DNA from: a virus
Length of the DNA stretch: 32,374 nt
Strand: one strand, 5' to 3'
IMG/VR virus record: IMGVR_UViG_3300037258_000269
Coordinates: 1-32,374 of that record
The position numbers and the translations under genes are program-made. This document shows positions 16,211 to 22,967 of the stretch, in pieces. Positions within the stretch are counted from its first letter, which is position 1. Each line of letters starts with the position of its first letter. Under the pieces are notes generated by a model that saw only the letters and a list, made by a program, of their open reading frames with translations, had not been told where the DNA came from and searched no databases.

Positions 16211-18340
16211 ATGGTAATCAATACATTAAAATTCAGTCAAATGACTGCTGGCGGGGATTTAGCGCCCGACGAAAAGACACCCGGACTATTGGCCGGAGGT
16301 AATGTACTTTTTAACAATCCTTGGACTTTTTTAGCTCCTGGATCAACTGCTGATAGACCTGTACCAAGTTCTGAAATAAATGGACGTCTTAGATTCAATA
16401 CGGATGATTTGGTATATGAATATTATGATGTGTTGGTTTCAATGTGGGTTGAGCTCTCTGGGAGTGGCACTGGTACAGTAAATCCAGGTACGGCTAATTC
16501 TATTGCATTTTATGCAGCTAATGGAACGGCAGTATCTCCTACAAATTCAGCTAATAATGCAGTTTTAATTACAAGCGGAATAGGATTTCCATCTTTAAGT
16601 ACCACGTTGCCAACGGGATTAACTATTCCCTCAGCTACAATCACTTCTTCAACTGCTGCTTTAACCTCAGGGCAAGTTATTGCTGCTCCTGTGAATCCTA
16701 CAGATATCGCAAATAAAGCATATGTTGATTCTTCTTTTGGAGCAGGTGTTACTTCAATTACGGGTACAACTAATCAAGTTATAGCGTCTGCGGCGACCGG
16801 AGCCGTGACTCTTAGTTTGCCCCAGGATATAGCAACAGGAAGCACCCCTACTTTTGCAGGCATGACACTTACTTCTATCCCTTTATCAGTATCTTCCGGT
16901 GGGACTGGATTTAATTCTGTTACTACGGCGCCCACGGCAACAGCATGGGCTGGATGGGATGCTAATAAGAACTTATCGGCTAATTCCTTTATAGAGGGAT
17001 ATGCCACTACAGCAACCGCCGCGGGCACAACTACACTTACAGTTGCTAGTGCAGCGCAACAATATTTTACTGGTGCCACTACACAAACAGTAGTTTTACC
17101 TGTAGTTTCAACATTGGTTTTAGGTCAATCATTTTTGGTAGTTAACCTTTCTTCTGGAGCTTTAACAGTTCAATCGTCAGGAGCTAATACAATTAGTGTT
17201 GTATCTGCTGGAACCTCCGCCAGATTCACCGTGATTTCTACCTCTGGAACAGGTGCGTCTAGTTGGAACTCTTCTTATAATGAAGGCGAGTTAATAATAC
17301 CCGTGACGGTATCACAGGGAGGTACGGGACAAACTGCATTAACAGCATATACTTTGCTTGCAGGAGGAACGACTTCTACGGGTGCTTTGCAGCAAGTAGC
17401 AGCAGGCACTTCAGGCCAAATCCTCACTTCGGCAGGCTCCAGTTCTTTACCCGCTTGGGTTACCGGAACCGGGACAGGCATACCAGTTCTGCAAACCAGT
17501 CCAACTATCACTACTCCGATAATAGATTTTGTTAATAGCGCCGCTGCTACGCATATTCACGGTTTTACCAGTGTAGCAAGTGCAGTAAATTATATTATTT
17601 CTGGAAACTCAATATCGGGACATGCTCCGCAGATTGGAAGTGCAGGATCTGATACTGATATTGGGCTACTTTTATTCGCAAAAGCCGAAGGAACCGTTGG
17701 AATAGTAAGCAATAACACTTCAACACCATTTGCTATCTATAACGGGACAGCAAGCGGTGGGATGCCACAACATAGAACAAATTTTTTATTCTCAAATACA
17801 AATACGACAAATAATTTAACTTTTCCTGATGCTAGCGGTACGATACTTATGACCGGACAAGCTATAAACACTGTTCCGAGCATAGCGTTTAGTTCAACTT
17901 CAGGAATTATAGGAACAACTACAAATGATAATGCTGCGGCAGGAAGTGTTGGCGAGTTTGTTACTAGTGTTATTGGTAGCGGCTCTCCTGTCTCATTGAG
18001 TAACGGGACTGCGGCCAATATAACTTCGATTTCATTAACTGCCGGCGACTGGGATGTATGGGGTAATGTCGGATTTACTGGAAATGTATTAACAACCTTT
18101 TTTGCTGGAAGGGGATGGATTAGCACCACTAGTGCAACATCACCAGATCCTTCTCTATTTTCCCAACAAGTCTATCCTACGGGGCCAACCATTTTTACAG
18201 TTTCATTACCTGCTTTTGATGCACCAGCATTAAGATTTTCTTTAGCATCGACTACAACTATCTACTTATCTGTTTTAGCATCTTTTGCAACAAATACCTG
18301 TAGCGGGTTTGGTGGGATATATGCGAGAAGAGTTCGTTAA
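16211..18340 (+). CDS. Large tail fibre protein with SGGTG-type repeats
   Basis: 709 aa from ATG 16211 (AAGGA six bases upstream; GTG 16208 is too close to that site). A short N-terminal module (about 1-95, with a DRPVPSSEINGRLRFNTDD segment) is followed by Ser/Thr/Ala/Gly-rich fibre shaft with motifs typical of phage fibres: NPTDIANKAYVDSSFG near 161-176, and two SGGTG/QGGTG repeats, the second followed by LLAGGTTSTGALQ and GTSGQILTSAG. The last ~150 residues (GTTTNDNAAAGSVGEF, SISLTAGDWDVWGNVGF, ending in YARRVR) are a C-terminal domain shared by many fibre tips, presumably receptor binding. A trimeric fibre is inferred. Confidence 0.85.
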   Translation: MVINTLKFSQMTAGGDLAPDEKTPGLLAGGNVLFNNPWTFLAPGSTADRPVPSSEINGRLRFNTDDLVYEYYDVLVSMWVELSGSGTGTVNPGTANSIAFYAANGTAVSPTNSANNAVLITSGIGFPSLSTTLPTGLTIPSATITSSTAALTSGQVIAAPVNPTDIANKAYVDSSFGAGVTSITGTTNQVIASAATGAVTLSLPQDIATGSTPTFAGMTLTSIPLSVSSGGTGFNSVTTAPTATAWAGWDANKNLSANSFIEGYATTATAAGTTTLTVASAAQQYFTGATTQTVVLPVVSTLVLGQSFLVVNLSSGALTVQSSGANTISVVSAGTSARFTVISTSGTGASSWNSSYNEGELIIPVTVSQGGTGQTALTAYTLLAGGTTSTGALQQVAAGTSGQILTSAGSSSLPAWVTGTGTGIPVLQTSPTITTPIIDFVNSAAATHIHGFTSVASAVNYIISGNSISGHAPQIGSAGSDTDIGLLLFAKAEGTVGIVSNNTSTPFAIYNGTASGGMPQHRTNFLFSNTNTTNNLTFPDASGTILMTGQAINTVPSIAFSSTSGIIGTTTNDNAAAGSVGEFVTSVIGSGSPVSLSNGTAANITSISLTAGDWDVWGNVGFTGNVLTTFFAGRGWISTTSATSPDPSLFSQQVYPTGPTIFTVSLPAFDAPALRFSLASTTTIYLSVLASFATNTCSGFGGIYARRVR

Positions 18341-18360
18341 GTATAGAAAAACGTATATTC

Positions 18361-18388
18361 TTGCGTGATGAGATTAATGTGTTAAGAT
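18361..18388 (+). promoter_or_regulatory. Candidate extended -10 promoter for the small-protein block
   Basis: TTGCGT (18361-18366) and TAAGAT (18383-18388) with 16-base spacing and TGT directly before the -10 box. The -10 is identical to that of the capsid promoter at 6304-6332. The -35 match is weak. It lies 28 bases upstream of the 72-aa gene. Confidence 0.45.
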
Positions 18389-18416
18389 TATTTTTAAACA
18401 ATAATAGGGAGTAAAG

Positions 18417-18635
18417 ATGTCAGAAGCATTACTGGAACAATTGAATCAACAACGAGCACAATTTATCCAACAACGAGATTTTGCTCAAAATAATCTTAAT
18501 CAGTTAATAGGCGCTATTTATGCCTGTGACATGATGATTGAAAAACATCAAAAATCTATAAATTCATCCTCAGAACTAGCCGGAGAACAGGGAAATGTCG
18601 AAGCTAACAACGAAGGCCAGGAAAGCAATACCTAA
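18417..18635 (+). CDS. Small coiled-coil protein, 72 aa
   Basis: RBS TAGGGAG about eight bases before the ATG. Residues 3-45 form a Gln/Leu/Asn/Arg-rich helix (LEQLNQQRAQFIQQRDFAQN), a likely coiled coil of a type frequent in small phage proteins; the last 25 residues are acidic and Asn/Glu/Ser-rich, probably disordered. First gene of a six-gene block of small proteins between two fibre genes. No enzymatic function expected. Its end overlaps the next gene by 41 bp in another frame. Confidence 0.65.
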   Translation: MSEALLEQLNQQRAQFIQQRDFAQNNLNQLIGAIYACDMMIEKHQKSINSSSELAGEQGNVEANNEGQESNT

Positions 18636-18804
18636 AAAAGATTTTGGACTTCCAGGGGAAAGAAAATATCCCATGGAAAATAAGGCTCATGCAAGAAATG
18701 CCAAGGCTAGAGCTTCTGAGATGGAGCACAAAGGAAAATTATCTTCTTCCTCAAAAGCAAAAATTGATGCGAAAGCAGATAAAGTTCTCAGGGGTAAAAA
18801 ATGA
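18595..18804 (+). CDS. Small basic protein, KxTxKxRKAxPKxxFxLPGERKYP type, 69 aa
   Basis: Contains the pattern of a widespread small phage protein: KLTTKARKAIPKKDFGLPGE, then RKYP and NKAHARNAKARASEM, followed by a Lys-rich tail. I recognise the family as common among phages without a known function. The start overlaps the preceding gene by 41 bp and its own RBS is poor (GGAG about eleven bases upstream), so translational coupling is likely. Very basic; may bind DNA or an acidic virion surface. Next gene starts in an ATGA overlap. Confidence 0.72.
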   Translation: MSKLTTKARKAIPKKDFGLPGERKYPMENKAHARNAKARASEMEHKGKLSSSSKAKIDAKADKVLRGKK

Positions 18805-19001
18805 ATATTTTACTTAGTGCATTAATTAATCATTTTCTTTCCGTTGCTGAACAACAACTTGTTAATGACGAACCGGAAATTGTGGCAGCAATTGAACATG
18901 AATTGAAATTGTTAATTTCAAAGATAGAAAACTTGCTTTTAACAAAATCTAAAGTTGTAGATACGACTCCAGTTAAAACCTTTACCATTACAAACCAATA
19001 A
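18801..19001 (+). CDS. Hypothetical helical protein, 66 aa
   Basis: ATGA overlap with the previous stop. An amphipathic N-terminal helix (MNILLSALINHFLSVAEQQL) is followed by an acidic helix (EPEIVAAIEHELKLLISKIE) and a short Thr/Lys/Val tail. The N-terminal stretch is too interrupted by polar residues to be a confident membrane span. No family recognised. Likely co-translated with the small proteins on either side. Confidence 0.6.
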   Translation: MNILLSALINHFLSVAEQQLVNDEPEIVAAIEHELKLLISKIENLLLTKSKVVDTTPVKTFTITNQ

Positions 19002-19011
19002 GGAAATTATC

Positions 19012-19152
19012 ATGGCTTCTAAAGAAAAGAAAATGGATCGTAGAGAAGATAAAAAAATGCTTGATAAGATGGAAAAGAAAATGGACAAAAAAATGGATCG
19101 AAAAATGGATCGAAAAATGGATAAAAAGGCTAAAAAAGAATGCCGATATTAG
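19012..19152 (+). CDS. Lys/Met/Asp repeat microprotein, 46 aa
   Basis: ATG 19012 has AAGGA about seven bases upstream, overlapping the preceding stop region. The protein is almost entirely Lys, Met, Asp, Arg and Glu; its core is a KMD(K/R) tetrad repeated in tandem at about residues 23-38. At DNA level this is a 12-bp tandem repeat (AAAATGGATCGA) at 19075-19127. No family recognised; possibly a highly charged single helix or a disordered nucleic-acid-binding peptide. Real expression is supported by spacing and RBS in a tight series of small genes. Confidence 0.6.
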   Translation: MASKEKKMDRREDKKMLDKMEKKMDKKMDRKMDRKMDKKAKKECRY

Positions 19153-19161
19153 GAGATTATT

Positions 19162-19320
19162 ATGCCTTTGAATCATGGTGCGAAAGCTCGCACAAAAAAA
19201 GGCTTTTCTGAGAATGTAGAGCGTGAAATGAATTCTGGCAAACCACAAAAACAAGCAGTAGCCATCGCCTATTCTGAAGCGCGACAATCTTCTAAAAAGT
19301 CAAAAGATAAAAGGAGATAA
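19162..19320 (+). CDS. Small phage protein of the GKPxKQAVAIAY type (DUF6496-like), 52 aa
   Basis: ATG 19162 with AGGAG about seven bases upstream. Carries the signature FSENVEREMNSGKPQKQAVA followed by IAYSEAR, seen in many phage and prophage small proteins of unknown function; the C-terminus is Ser/Lys/Arg-rich. The assignment is from memory of the motif. The end of the gene (AAAGGAGATAA) doubles as the ribosome-binding site of the next gene. Confidence 0.75.
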   Translation: MPLNHGAKARTKKGFSENVEREMNSGKPQKQAVAIAYSEARQSSKKSKDKRR

Positions 19321-19322
19321 AT

Positions 19323-19523
19323 ATGGCTTACGAAAACGCACCTGTTAATCGCCAAGATAAAGATGGCGCAGACAGGAAAGTAAAGCCGGGTTATAATGAA
19401 GAAATAGATCGCGCTAAAGCTGCCCGCGACAATCAATTAAAAGATACTGATCCAATGATCGAAAAGGAAGGATTTTTAGGTATCGATAATCTGGACAAAA
19501 TGAGACGTAGAAAAGTTAGATAA
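19323..19523 (+). CDS. Hypothetical charged protein, 66 aa
   Basis: ATG 19323, with the AAGGAG RBS overlapping the previous stop. Strongly hydrophilic: alternating Asp/Lys/Arg/Asn in residues 8-45, then a short hydrophobic patch (GFLGIDNL) and a basic RRRKVR end. No family recognised and no membrane segment. Last of the small-protein block before the fibre-like gene at 19552. Confidence 0.65.
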   Translation: MAYENAPVNRQDKDGADRKVKPGYNEEIDRAKAARDNQLKDTDPMIEKEGFLGIDNLDKMRRRKVR

Positions 19524-19551
19524 TTAGTCATTATTATAAGGAGATAATTAA

Positions 19552-20421
19552 ATGGCACAGACAGCGACTATCACTTCGATCAAGAGAGAATTTAACCTCT
19601 TTCCAAACATCGTGGGCATTGTGACAACGGCGGATTTAGGAACAATAACAGGTACAGATTACTGGACAAATGAATCAGATAATGTGGAGTTGCTAAATAA
19701 CGGTGTATGGCAATGGGAACTAGAAGATTTAGTTTTAATTTATTACGCAACAGCTCAAATTGGTTTCTTCACATTCGATGCTTCGACACAATCTTTTGTA
19801 GCCCTGGCAGACAATGGGAACCTTTCTAATACTTTGCCTTCTGGAGATATTTTCGTAGGAAATGCCTCAAATATTGCTACAGGCGTAGCAATGTCAGGTG
19901 ACGCAACTATGAGTAATACTGGTGTCATCACTATTGGAGCCGGCGCTATTACGGGTTCCAAAATTGCTGCCAATACTGTTGATTTTGCTAATATTGCCTT
20001 AGATGTAGCAGCTCAAGCAACTGTTTCTTTAACTGCAGCGCAAATCAAAGCTTTATATGATACCCCTGTCCAATTAGTTGCCGCTCCGGGAGCTGGTAAG
20101 CTAATTATCATAGATAGTATTCTTTGGGATATAGCATACGGTACAACTCAATTTACTGCGGGTGGTGTTTTGGCTGCACAATACGGAAATACCGTACATG
20201 GTGCTGGCCCCGTAGCCTCTGGAACTTTAGCTGCTGCATCTTTAAATGGAGTAGCTGCGAGTTCATTTTTATCTAATGGAGGAATACAAGGAAGCTTAAG
20301 CGTATTGAAATCAGCTTCTTTAAATACCGCTGTTTTCCTCTCTAACCAAACAGCAGACTTTGCAACAGGCGATAGTACAGCTACTTTGTATGTTCGTTAT
20401 CGTGTATTGACTCCTGCGTAA
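19552..20421 (+). CDS. Fibre-like minor virion protein, 289 aa
   Basis: RBS AAGGAG about nine bases before ATG 19552. Residues 1-90 are a beta-rich N-terminal module; 95-145 hold a fibre-type repeat region (GDIFVGNASNIATGVAMSGD, then TGVITIGAGAITGSKIAANTV); from about 158 a domain beginning VSLTAAQIKALYDTPVQLVA continues with Ala/Gly/Ser-rich beta strands to YVRYRVLTP at the end. This arrangement occurs in many phage fibre and decoration proteins. A second receptor-binding or accessory fibre is likely. Followed by a non-coding stretch containing a large hairpin. Confidence 0.7.
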   Translation: MAQTATITSIKREFNLFPNIVGIVTTADLGTITGTDYWTNESDNVELLNNGVWQWELEDLVLIYYATAQIGFFTFDASTQSFVALADNGNLSNTLPSGDIFVGNASNIATGVAMSGDATMSNTGVITIGAGAITGSKIAANTVDFANIALDVAAQATVSLTAAQIKALYDTPVQLVAAPGAGKLIIIDSILWDIAYGTTQFTAGGVLAAQYGNTVHGAGPVASGTLAAASLNGVAASSFLSNGGIQGSLSVLKSASLNTAVFLSNQTADFATGDSTATLYVRYRVLTPA

Positions 20422-20462
20422 GCGTTGTAGATGCAAAGGCTAAGGATAGCTAGTAGTTTTAA

Positions 20463-20507
20463 TCTGTGCGGAAGTGACATGATGTCAGAAGCCGCACAGA
20501 CCTTTCT
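20463..20507 (+). terminator. Nested hairpin ending the virion operon, possible terminator
   Basis: TCTGTGCGG (20463-20471) pairs with CCGCACAGA (20492-20500). Inside, TGACAT (20475-20480) pairs with ATGTCA (20482-20487) around a single base, leaving a small internal loop. A short pyrimidine tract CCTTTCTGTT follows; it is a weaker U-run than at the other terminators. The inner part also reads GACATGATGTC, close to the repeat near parA and in recT. Nothing else convincing is seen in the 139-base gap before the lysozyme. Confidence 0.55.
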
Positions 20508-20560
20508 GTTCACTAAAATCAAACAATTACTTGTTAGCTCATGTCAGGGAGATTTTTGTT

Positions 20561-20962
20561 ATGCAAGATTTGCAGCAATGGATTAAAACATGTGAAGGGT
20601 TAGATTTAAATTCCTACGTTGATACAAATGGGCATTTAACAATAGGCTGGGGAAGAAACTTAGAAAATGGAATAAGATTAAATGAAGCAGAACTTATGTT
20701 CCAAAATGATTTACAACAAGCTATAAGATCTTTAGAAAACTTTAATTGGTATAATAAACAACCTACTGGAGTAAAAAATGCACTTATAAATATGAACTTT
20801 AATCTGGGCATTCACAAGTTACTTGGCTTCAAGAATATGATCATGGCTTTAGAGGATTTAGATTATACAAAAGCCGCTCAAGAGGCTTTGAATAGTAAAT
20901 GGGCTAGTCAAGTTGGCACTAGAGCAAAGGATGTTGCTTTGATGATAAGGGAAGGAAAATGA
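20561..20962 (+). CDS. Endolysin, T4-type lysozyme (muramidase, GH24)
   Basis: 133 aa from ATG 20561 (GGGAG eight bases upstream); an in-frame TTG at 20531 is rejected. Cleaves the N-acetylmuramic acid to N-acetylglucosamine bond of peptidoglycan at the end of infection. The catalytic triad is visible: Glu12 (CEGL), Asp21 and Thr27 (HLTIGWGR), with exactly the spacing of T4 lysozyme Glu11-Asp20-Thr26. Typical downstream segment PTGVKNALINMNFNLG is present. No signal peptide or signal anchor, so release should need a holin, yet no obvious holin is adjacent. Overlaps the next ORF by ATGA. Confidence 0.93.
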   Translation: MQDLQQWIKTCEGLDLNSYVDTNGHLTIGWGRNLENGIRLNEAELMFQNDLQQAIRSLENFNWYNKQPTGVKNALINMNFNLGIHKLLGFKNMIMALEDLDYTKAAQEALNSKWASQVGTRAKDVALMIREGK

Positions 20963-21102
20963 CTGATAAAGAACGATTTGAATTGATTTGGCAACACTAT
21001 CATCAACAAATAGATGAAAATAGAGCTATCCATGTGTCTCTTACGGAACTAAGAGAAAAAATCAAAGAGCTGGAAAATGCCCTTATCGCCAGAACAAATT
21101 GA
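20959..21102 (+). CDS. Short coiled-coil protein, 47 aa
   Basis: Starts in an ATGA overlap with the lysozyme stop and ends 26 bases inside the VRR-NUC gene. Charged helical sequence, with a heptad-like stretch LTELREKIKELENALIA at residues 28-44. No membrane segment or lipobox, so it is not a spanin or holin by itself. Supported by GGAAAATG at the start and tight coupling. Function unknown. Confidence 0.55.
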   Translation: MTDKERFELIWQHYHQQIDENRAIHVSLTELREKIKELENALIARTN

Positions 21103-21463
21103 TCATATAAATTTGGTTAATTGGTTTCATCATGAATTTCCTGAATTCGCAGATGATTTACACCACTTTGCTAATGAAAGGCGTTGTTCTATAAATGAGG
21201 GAAGAACCTTAAAAAGAATGGGAGTAAAAAAAGGGGTTGCAGATTTTTTTCTTGCTATACCTATATCCCATGATAATAAAGCTGGATTATGGCTTGAATT
21301 GAAGGTAGGGAAAGGGAAACTATCACCTGAACAAGAAAAGTTTTTAGAAAGGAAGACGGCCAGGGGTTATATGGCTGTGGCTGTATGGGGAAAAGATGCT
21401 GCTAAGGCTGTCATTCTTGCATATTTAAATAAAAGGGAAAGTGTAAATGAAAGAAGATTTTAA
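21077..21463 (+). CDS. VRR-NUC domain nuclease
   Basis: 128 aa, a stand-alone VRR-NUC (PD-(D/E)XK superfamily) enzyme of the kind often found in phages. The core is complete: GVKKGVADFF with Asp56, then LWLELKVGKGKLSPEQ with Glu74 and Lys76 as the E-x-K pair and Gln86, and a helix with GYMAVAVWG. Such proteins cleave branched or structured DNA and are often used in replication, recombination or packaging. The start lies in the end of the preceding 47-aa ORF and the stop overlaps the following gene by 17 bp, so all are one operon with the lysozyme. Confidence 0.88.
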   Translation: MPLSPEQIDHINLVNWFHHEFPEFADDLHHFANERRCSINEGRTLKRMGVKKGVADFFLAIPISHDNKAGLWLELKVGKGKLSPEQEKFLERKTARGYMAVAVWGKDAAKAVILAYLNKRESVNERRF

Positions 21464-21935
21464 ATTTAACATTACCGAATTAGAAAATGATGAAATGGAT
21501 TTTGATGATGAGCCGGTTACATTAGATAGTTGGAAACCTAGAAAATTTGAATCAAAAATAATTCCTTCAAAATGGCGTCTTATTCAAAATAAAGGAAATC
21601 AAAACCAAATGCCGGGTTTAGACGATTTAAAAAAAATACAATTGCACATAAAAAAGAAAATATCAGATTTAGAGATAATGAGTGTATTTGCTATTAGTGC
21701 TGAAACGTTGATAGCTATAAAGAAAGATAAATATGATCCTGTAGATGGTATTTCTTTAGATAATCAAAGCAAAATTTATAACGAGTTCAAACGCATTGAA
21801 AATAAAGTTGATAGCATTTTGAGGGCAATAGAATACATGTCAGATATTATGTTCCCTGAAAAAATACAAAAGGATAATTTTAAGAAATCTTTTAAAAAAC
21901 CTAAGAAATACAAGCCTGATGAGCATGAAGATTAA
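21447..21935 (+). CDS. Unknown 162-aa protein preceding the partition genes
   Basis: ATG 21447 with AAAGGGAAAG about nine bases upstream, overlapping the VRR-NUC gene. Acidic N-terminus (residues 8-24), a central helical region (about 58-95, DLKKIQLHIKKKISDLEIMS then VFAISAETLIAIKKDKY) that looks like a helix-turn-helix, and a Lys-rich disordered C-terminus (KKSFKKPKKYKP). No family recognised. It ends just 9 bases before the GACATCAA repeat array that leads into parA. A DNA-binding role connected with replication or partition control is possible; this is inference. Confidence 0.62.
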   Translation: MKEDFKFNITELENDEMDFDDEPVTLDSWKPRKFESKIIPSKWRLIQNKGNQNQMPGLDDLKKIQLHIKKKISDLEIMSVFAISAETLIAIKKDKYDPVDGISLDNQSKIYNEFKRIENKVDSILRAIEYMSDIMFPEKIQKDNFKKSFKKPKKYKPDEHED

Positions 21936-21943
21936 AATATATT

Positions 21944-21975
21944 TCTTGACATCAAGACATCAAGACATCAAGATT
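21944..21975. repeat. Tandem GACATCAA repeats: candidate partition site/operator
   Basis: Three perfect tandem copies of the 8-bp unit GACATCAA occupy 21948-21971, followed by GATT. The array begins with the inverted repeat TCTTGA-CA-TCAAGA (21944-21957). Tandem short repeats upstream of a small ParA and a ribbon-helix-helix gene are the usual arrangement of type Ib centromere/operator sites (ParF-ParG, delta-omega systems). The same 8-bp unit recurs in tandem at 27360-27390. Confidence 0.75.
21946..21974 (+). promoter_or_regulatory. Candidate promoter of the parA operon, overlapping the repeats
   Basis: TTGACA (21946-21951) is perfect; the -10 candidate CAAGAT (21969-21974) after 17 bases is poor but differs by one base from the TAAGAT boxes used elsewhere in this genome. 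The whole spacer consists of GACATCAA repeats, so binding of the ribbon-helix-helix protein would repress transcription, as in autoregulated type Ib partition operons. Confidence 0.5.
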
Positions 21976-21997
21976 CCCTGTTTTTAAAACACAGGGA
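21975..21997 (+). promoter_or_regulatory. Hairpin that includes the parA ribosome-binding site
   Basis: TCCCTGT (21975-21981) pairs with ACAGGGA (21991-21997) over a 9-base loop. The right arm contains the AGGGAG Shine-Dalgarno of parA (ATG at 22005), so folding would hide it. It could lower ParA synthesis. No U-run follows, so a terminator is unlikely. Confidence 0.5.
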
Positions 21998-22004
21998 GTC
22001 AAAC

Positions 22005-22631
22005 ATGATCATATCAATACTGAATCAAAAGGGTGGTACCGGCAAAACGACACTAGCAGTTAATATAGCTCGTGAATATACCAAGCGTAAATTTAAAACT
22101 CTTCTTGTTGATTCTGATGCACAGGGCTCAGCATTGCGTTGGCATGAGGAATCAGGGGGAGAATTATTAGACCTCACTTGTTTGCCTGTAACAACTCTTG
22201 ATAAAGACGTCCTTAAATTCAAAGAAATGTATGATCGCATTATTATCGACGGCATACCTAGAATATCCCCATTAACTGTATCTGCTATTAAAGCTTCAGA
22301 TATGGTACTAATCCCGGTACAGCCATCTTTATATGATGTTTGGGCTACGGAGGATTTAGTTCGACTGGTTAAGCATAGGCAAGAACTTACAGAAGGCAAA
22401 CTTAAAGCTGCATTTGTTCTGAGCCGAAGAATTAAGGGTACCCTATTAAGCCAAGAGCTAGCATCTCAATTAAATATTTACGACTTGCCTATATTTTTAT
22501 CCTCAACTTATCAGCGTGTAGAATATGCGAAGGCAATCCAAGAAGGTCGCACAGTTTGTGACATGCTTACAGAGGCATATTTAGAAATAATTGCTATTGT
22601 TAATGAGCTGGAGGAGAAATTAAATGGCTAA
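22005..22631 (+). CDS. parA: ParA-family partition ATPase (type Ib)
   Basis: 208-aa ATPase without an N-terminal DNA-binding domain, the size of type Ib ParA proteins such as ParF. Deviant Walker A KGGTGKTT (residues 9-16, signature Lys9), Walker A' with Asp36 ([14 protein letters not shown]), Walker B IIIDGIP with Asp82, and the [11 protein letters not shown] segment typical of ParF-like proteins. ParA polymers or gradients on the nucleoid move plasmid copies apart, stimulated by the partner at 22624-22830. Eight-base overlap with that partner indicates coupled translation. In a phage it is usually a sign of plasmid-like prophage maintenance. No other replication or division role is indicated. 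Confidence 0.93.
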   Translation: MIISILNQKGGTGKTTLAVNIAREYTKRKFKTLLVDSDAQGSALRWHEESGGELLDLTCLPVTTLDKDVLKFKEMYDRIIIDGIPRISPLTVSAIKASDMVLIPVQPSLYDVWATEDLVRLVKHRQELTEGKLKAAFVLSRRIKGTLLSQELASQLNIYDLPIFLSSTYQRVEYAKAIQEGRTVCDMLTEAYLEIIAIVNELEEKLNG

Positions 22632-22830
22632 GATTGATTCAGGAATTATTAATATTAGAGAATCCAATAATGCAAGAATGGAAATGCTTTCTTCAAATAA
22701 AGAAACGAAACAATATCCTCTTCGCATTCCCACTCCCCTTTATAAAAAAGTCAAAATTAAATTATTAAGAGAAGATAAAAACCTTCGCGAGGTTATTCTC
22801 GAAATGCTGAATAATTACATCAAGGAATAA
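22624..22830 (+). CDS. Ribbon-helix-helix partition partner (ParG/omega-like)
   Basis: 68 aa, starting eight bases inside parA with GGAGG upstream. A disordered, polar N-terminal tail (1-28) precedes a C-terminal ribbon-helix-helix: strand at about 30-35 (QYPLRI), helix 38-50 ([13 protein letters not shown]), turn, and helix 53-67 ([14 protein letters not shown]). This is the layout of ParG, whose tail stimulates the ParA ATPase while the dimeric fold binds repeated DNA sites and represses the operon. Adjacent GACATCAA arrays are the likely targets. Could alternatively act purely as a repressor. Confidence 0.82.
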   Translation: MAKIDSGIINIRESNNARMEMLSSNKETKQYPLRIPTPLYKKVKIKLLREDKNLREVILEMLNNYIKE

Positions 22831-22857
22831 AGACATCTTGAAATCAAGACATCTTAA
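22831..22857. repeat. Second GACATC/inverted-repeat site after the partition genes
   Basis: Directly after the stop of the ribbon-helix-helix gene: AGACATC, then TCTTGA-AA-TCAAGA (22836-22849), then AGACATCTT. The inverted repeat matches that at 21944-21957 apart from the two central bases. The partition cassette is thus bracketed by the same motif. Confidence 0.65.
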
Positions 22858-22860
22858 ATT

Positions 22861-22894
22861 AATAAGTCTGGTTATCACCATAATCAGACTTATT
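22861..22894. terminator. Long hairpin between convergent operons, likely bidirectional terminator
   Basis: A 15-pair stem (AATAAGTCTGGTTAT at 22861-22875 with ATAATCAGACTTATT at 22880-22894, one G-U pair) closes a CACC tetraloop. It lies between the rightward partition operon and the leftward early operon. There is no strong U-run on either side, so efficient intrinsic termination is uncertain; a bidirectional barrier or mRNA-end stabiliser is plausible. Confidence 0.6.
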
Positions 22895-22967
22895 GATTAC
22901 ATTAACCAGAATAATCTCAATCTTCACAATGAATTTCTCTATCCTCTCAGACAATCGCAACCACTCT

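Noticed and set aside
16774-18129. Long leftward ORFs opposite the large tail fibre gene
   Set aside because: Val/Pro-rich translations are mirror images of the Thr/Ala/Gly-rich fibre repeats; no ribosome-binding sites or domains.
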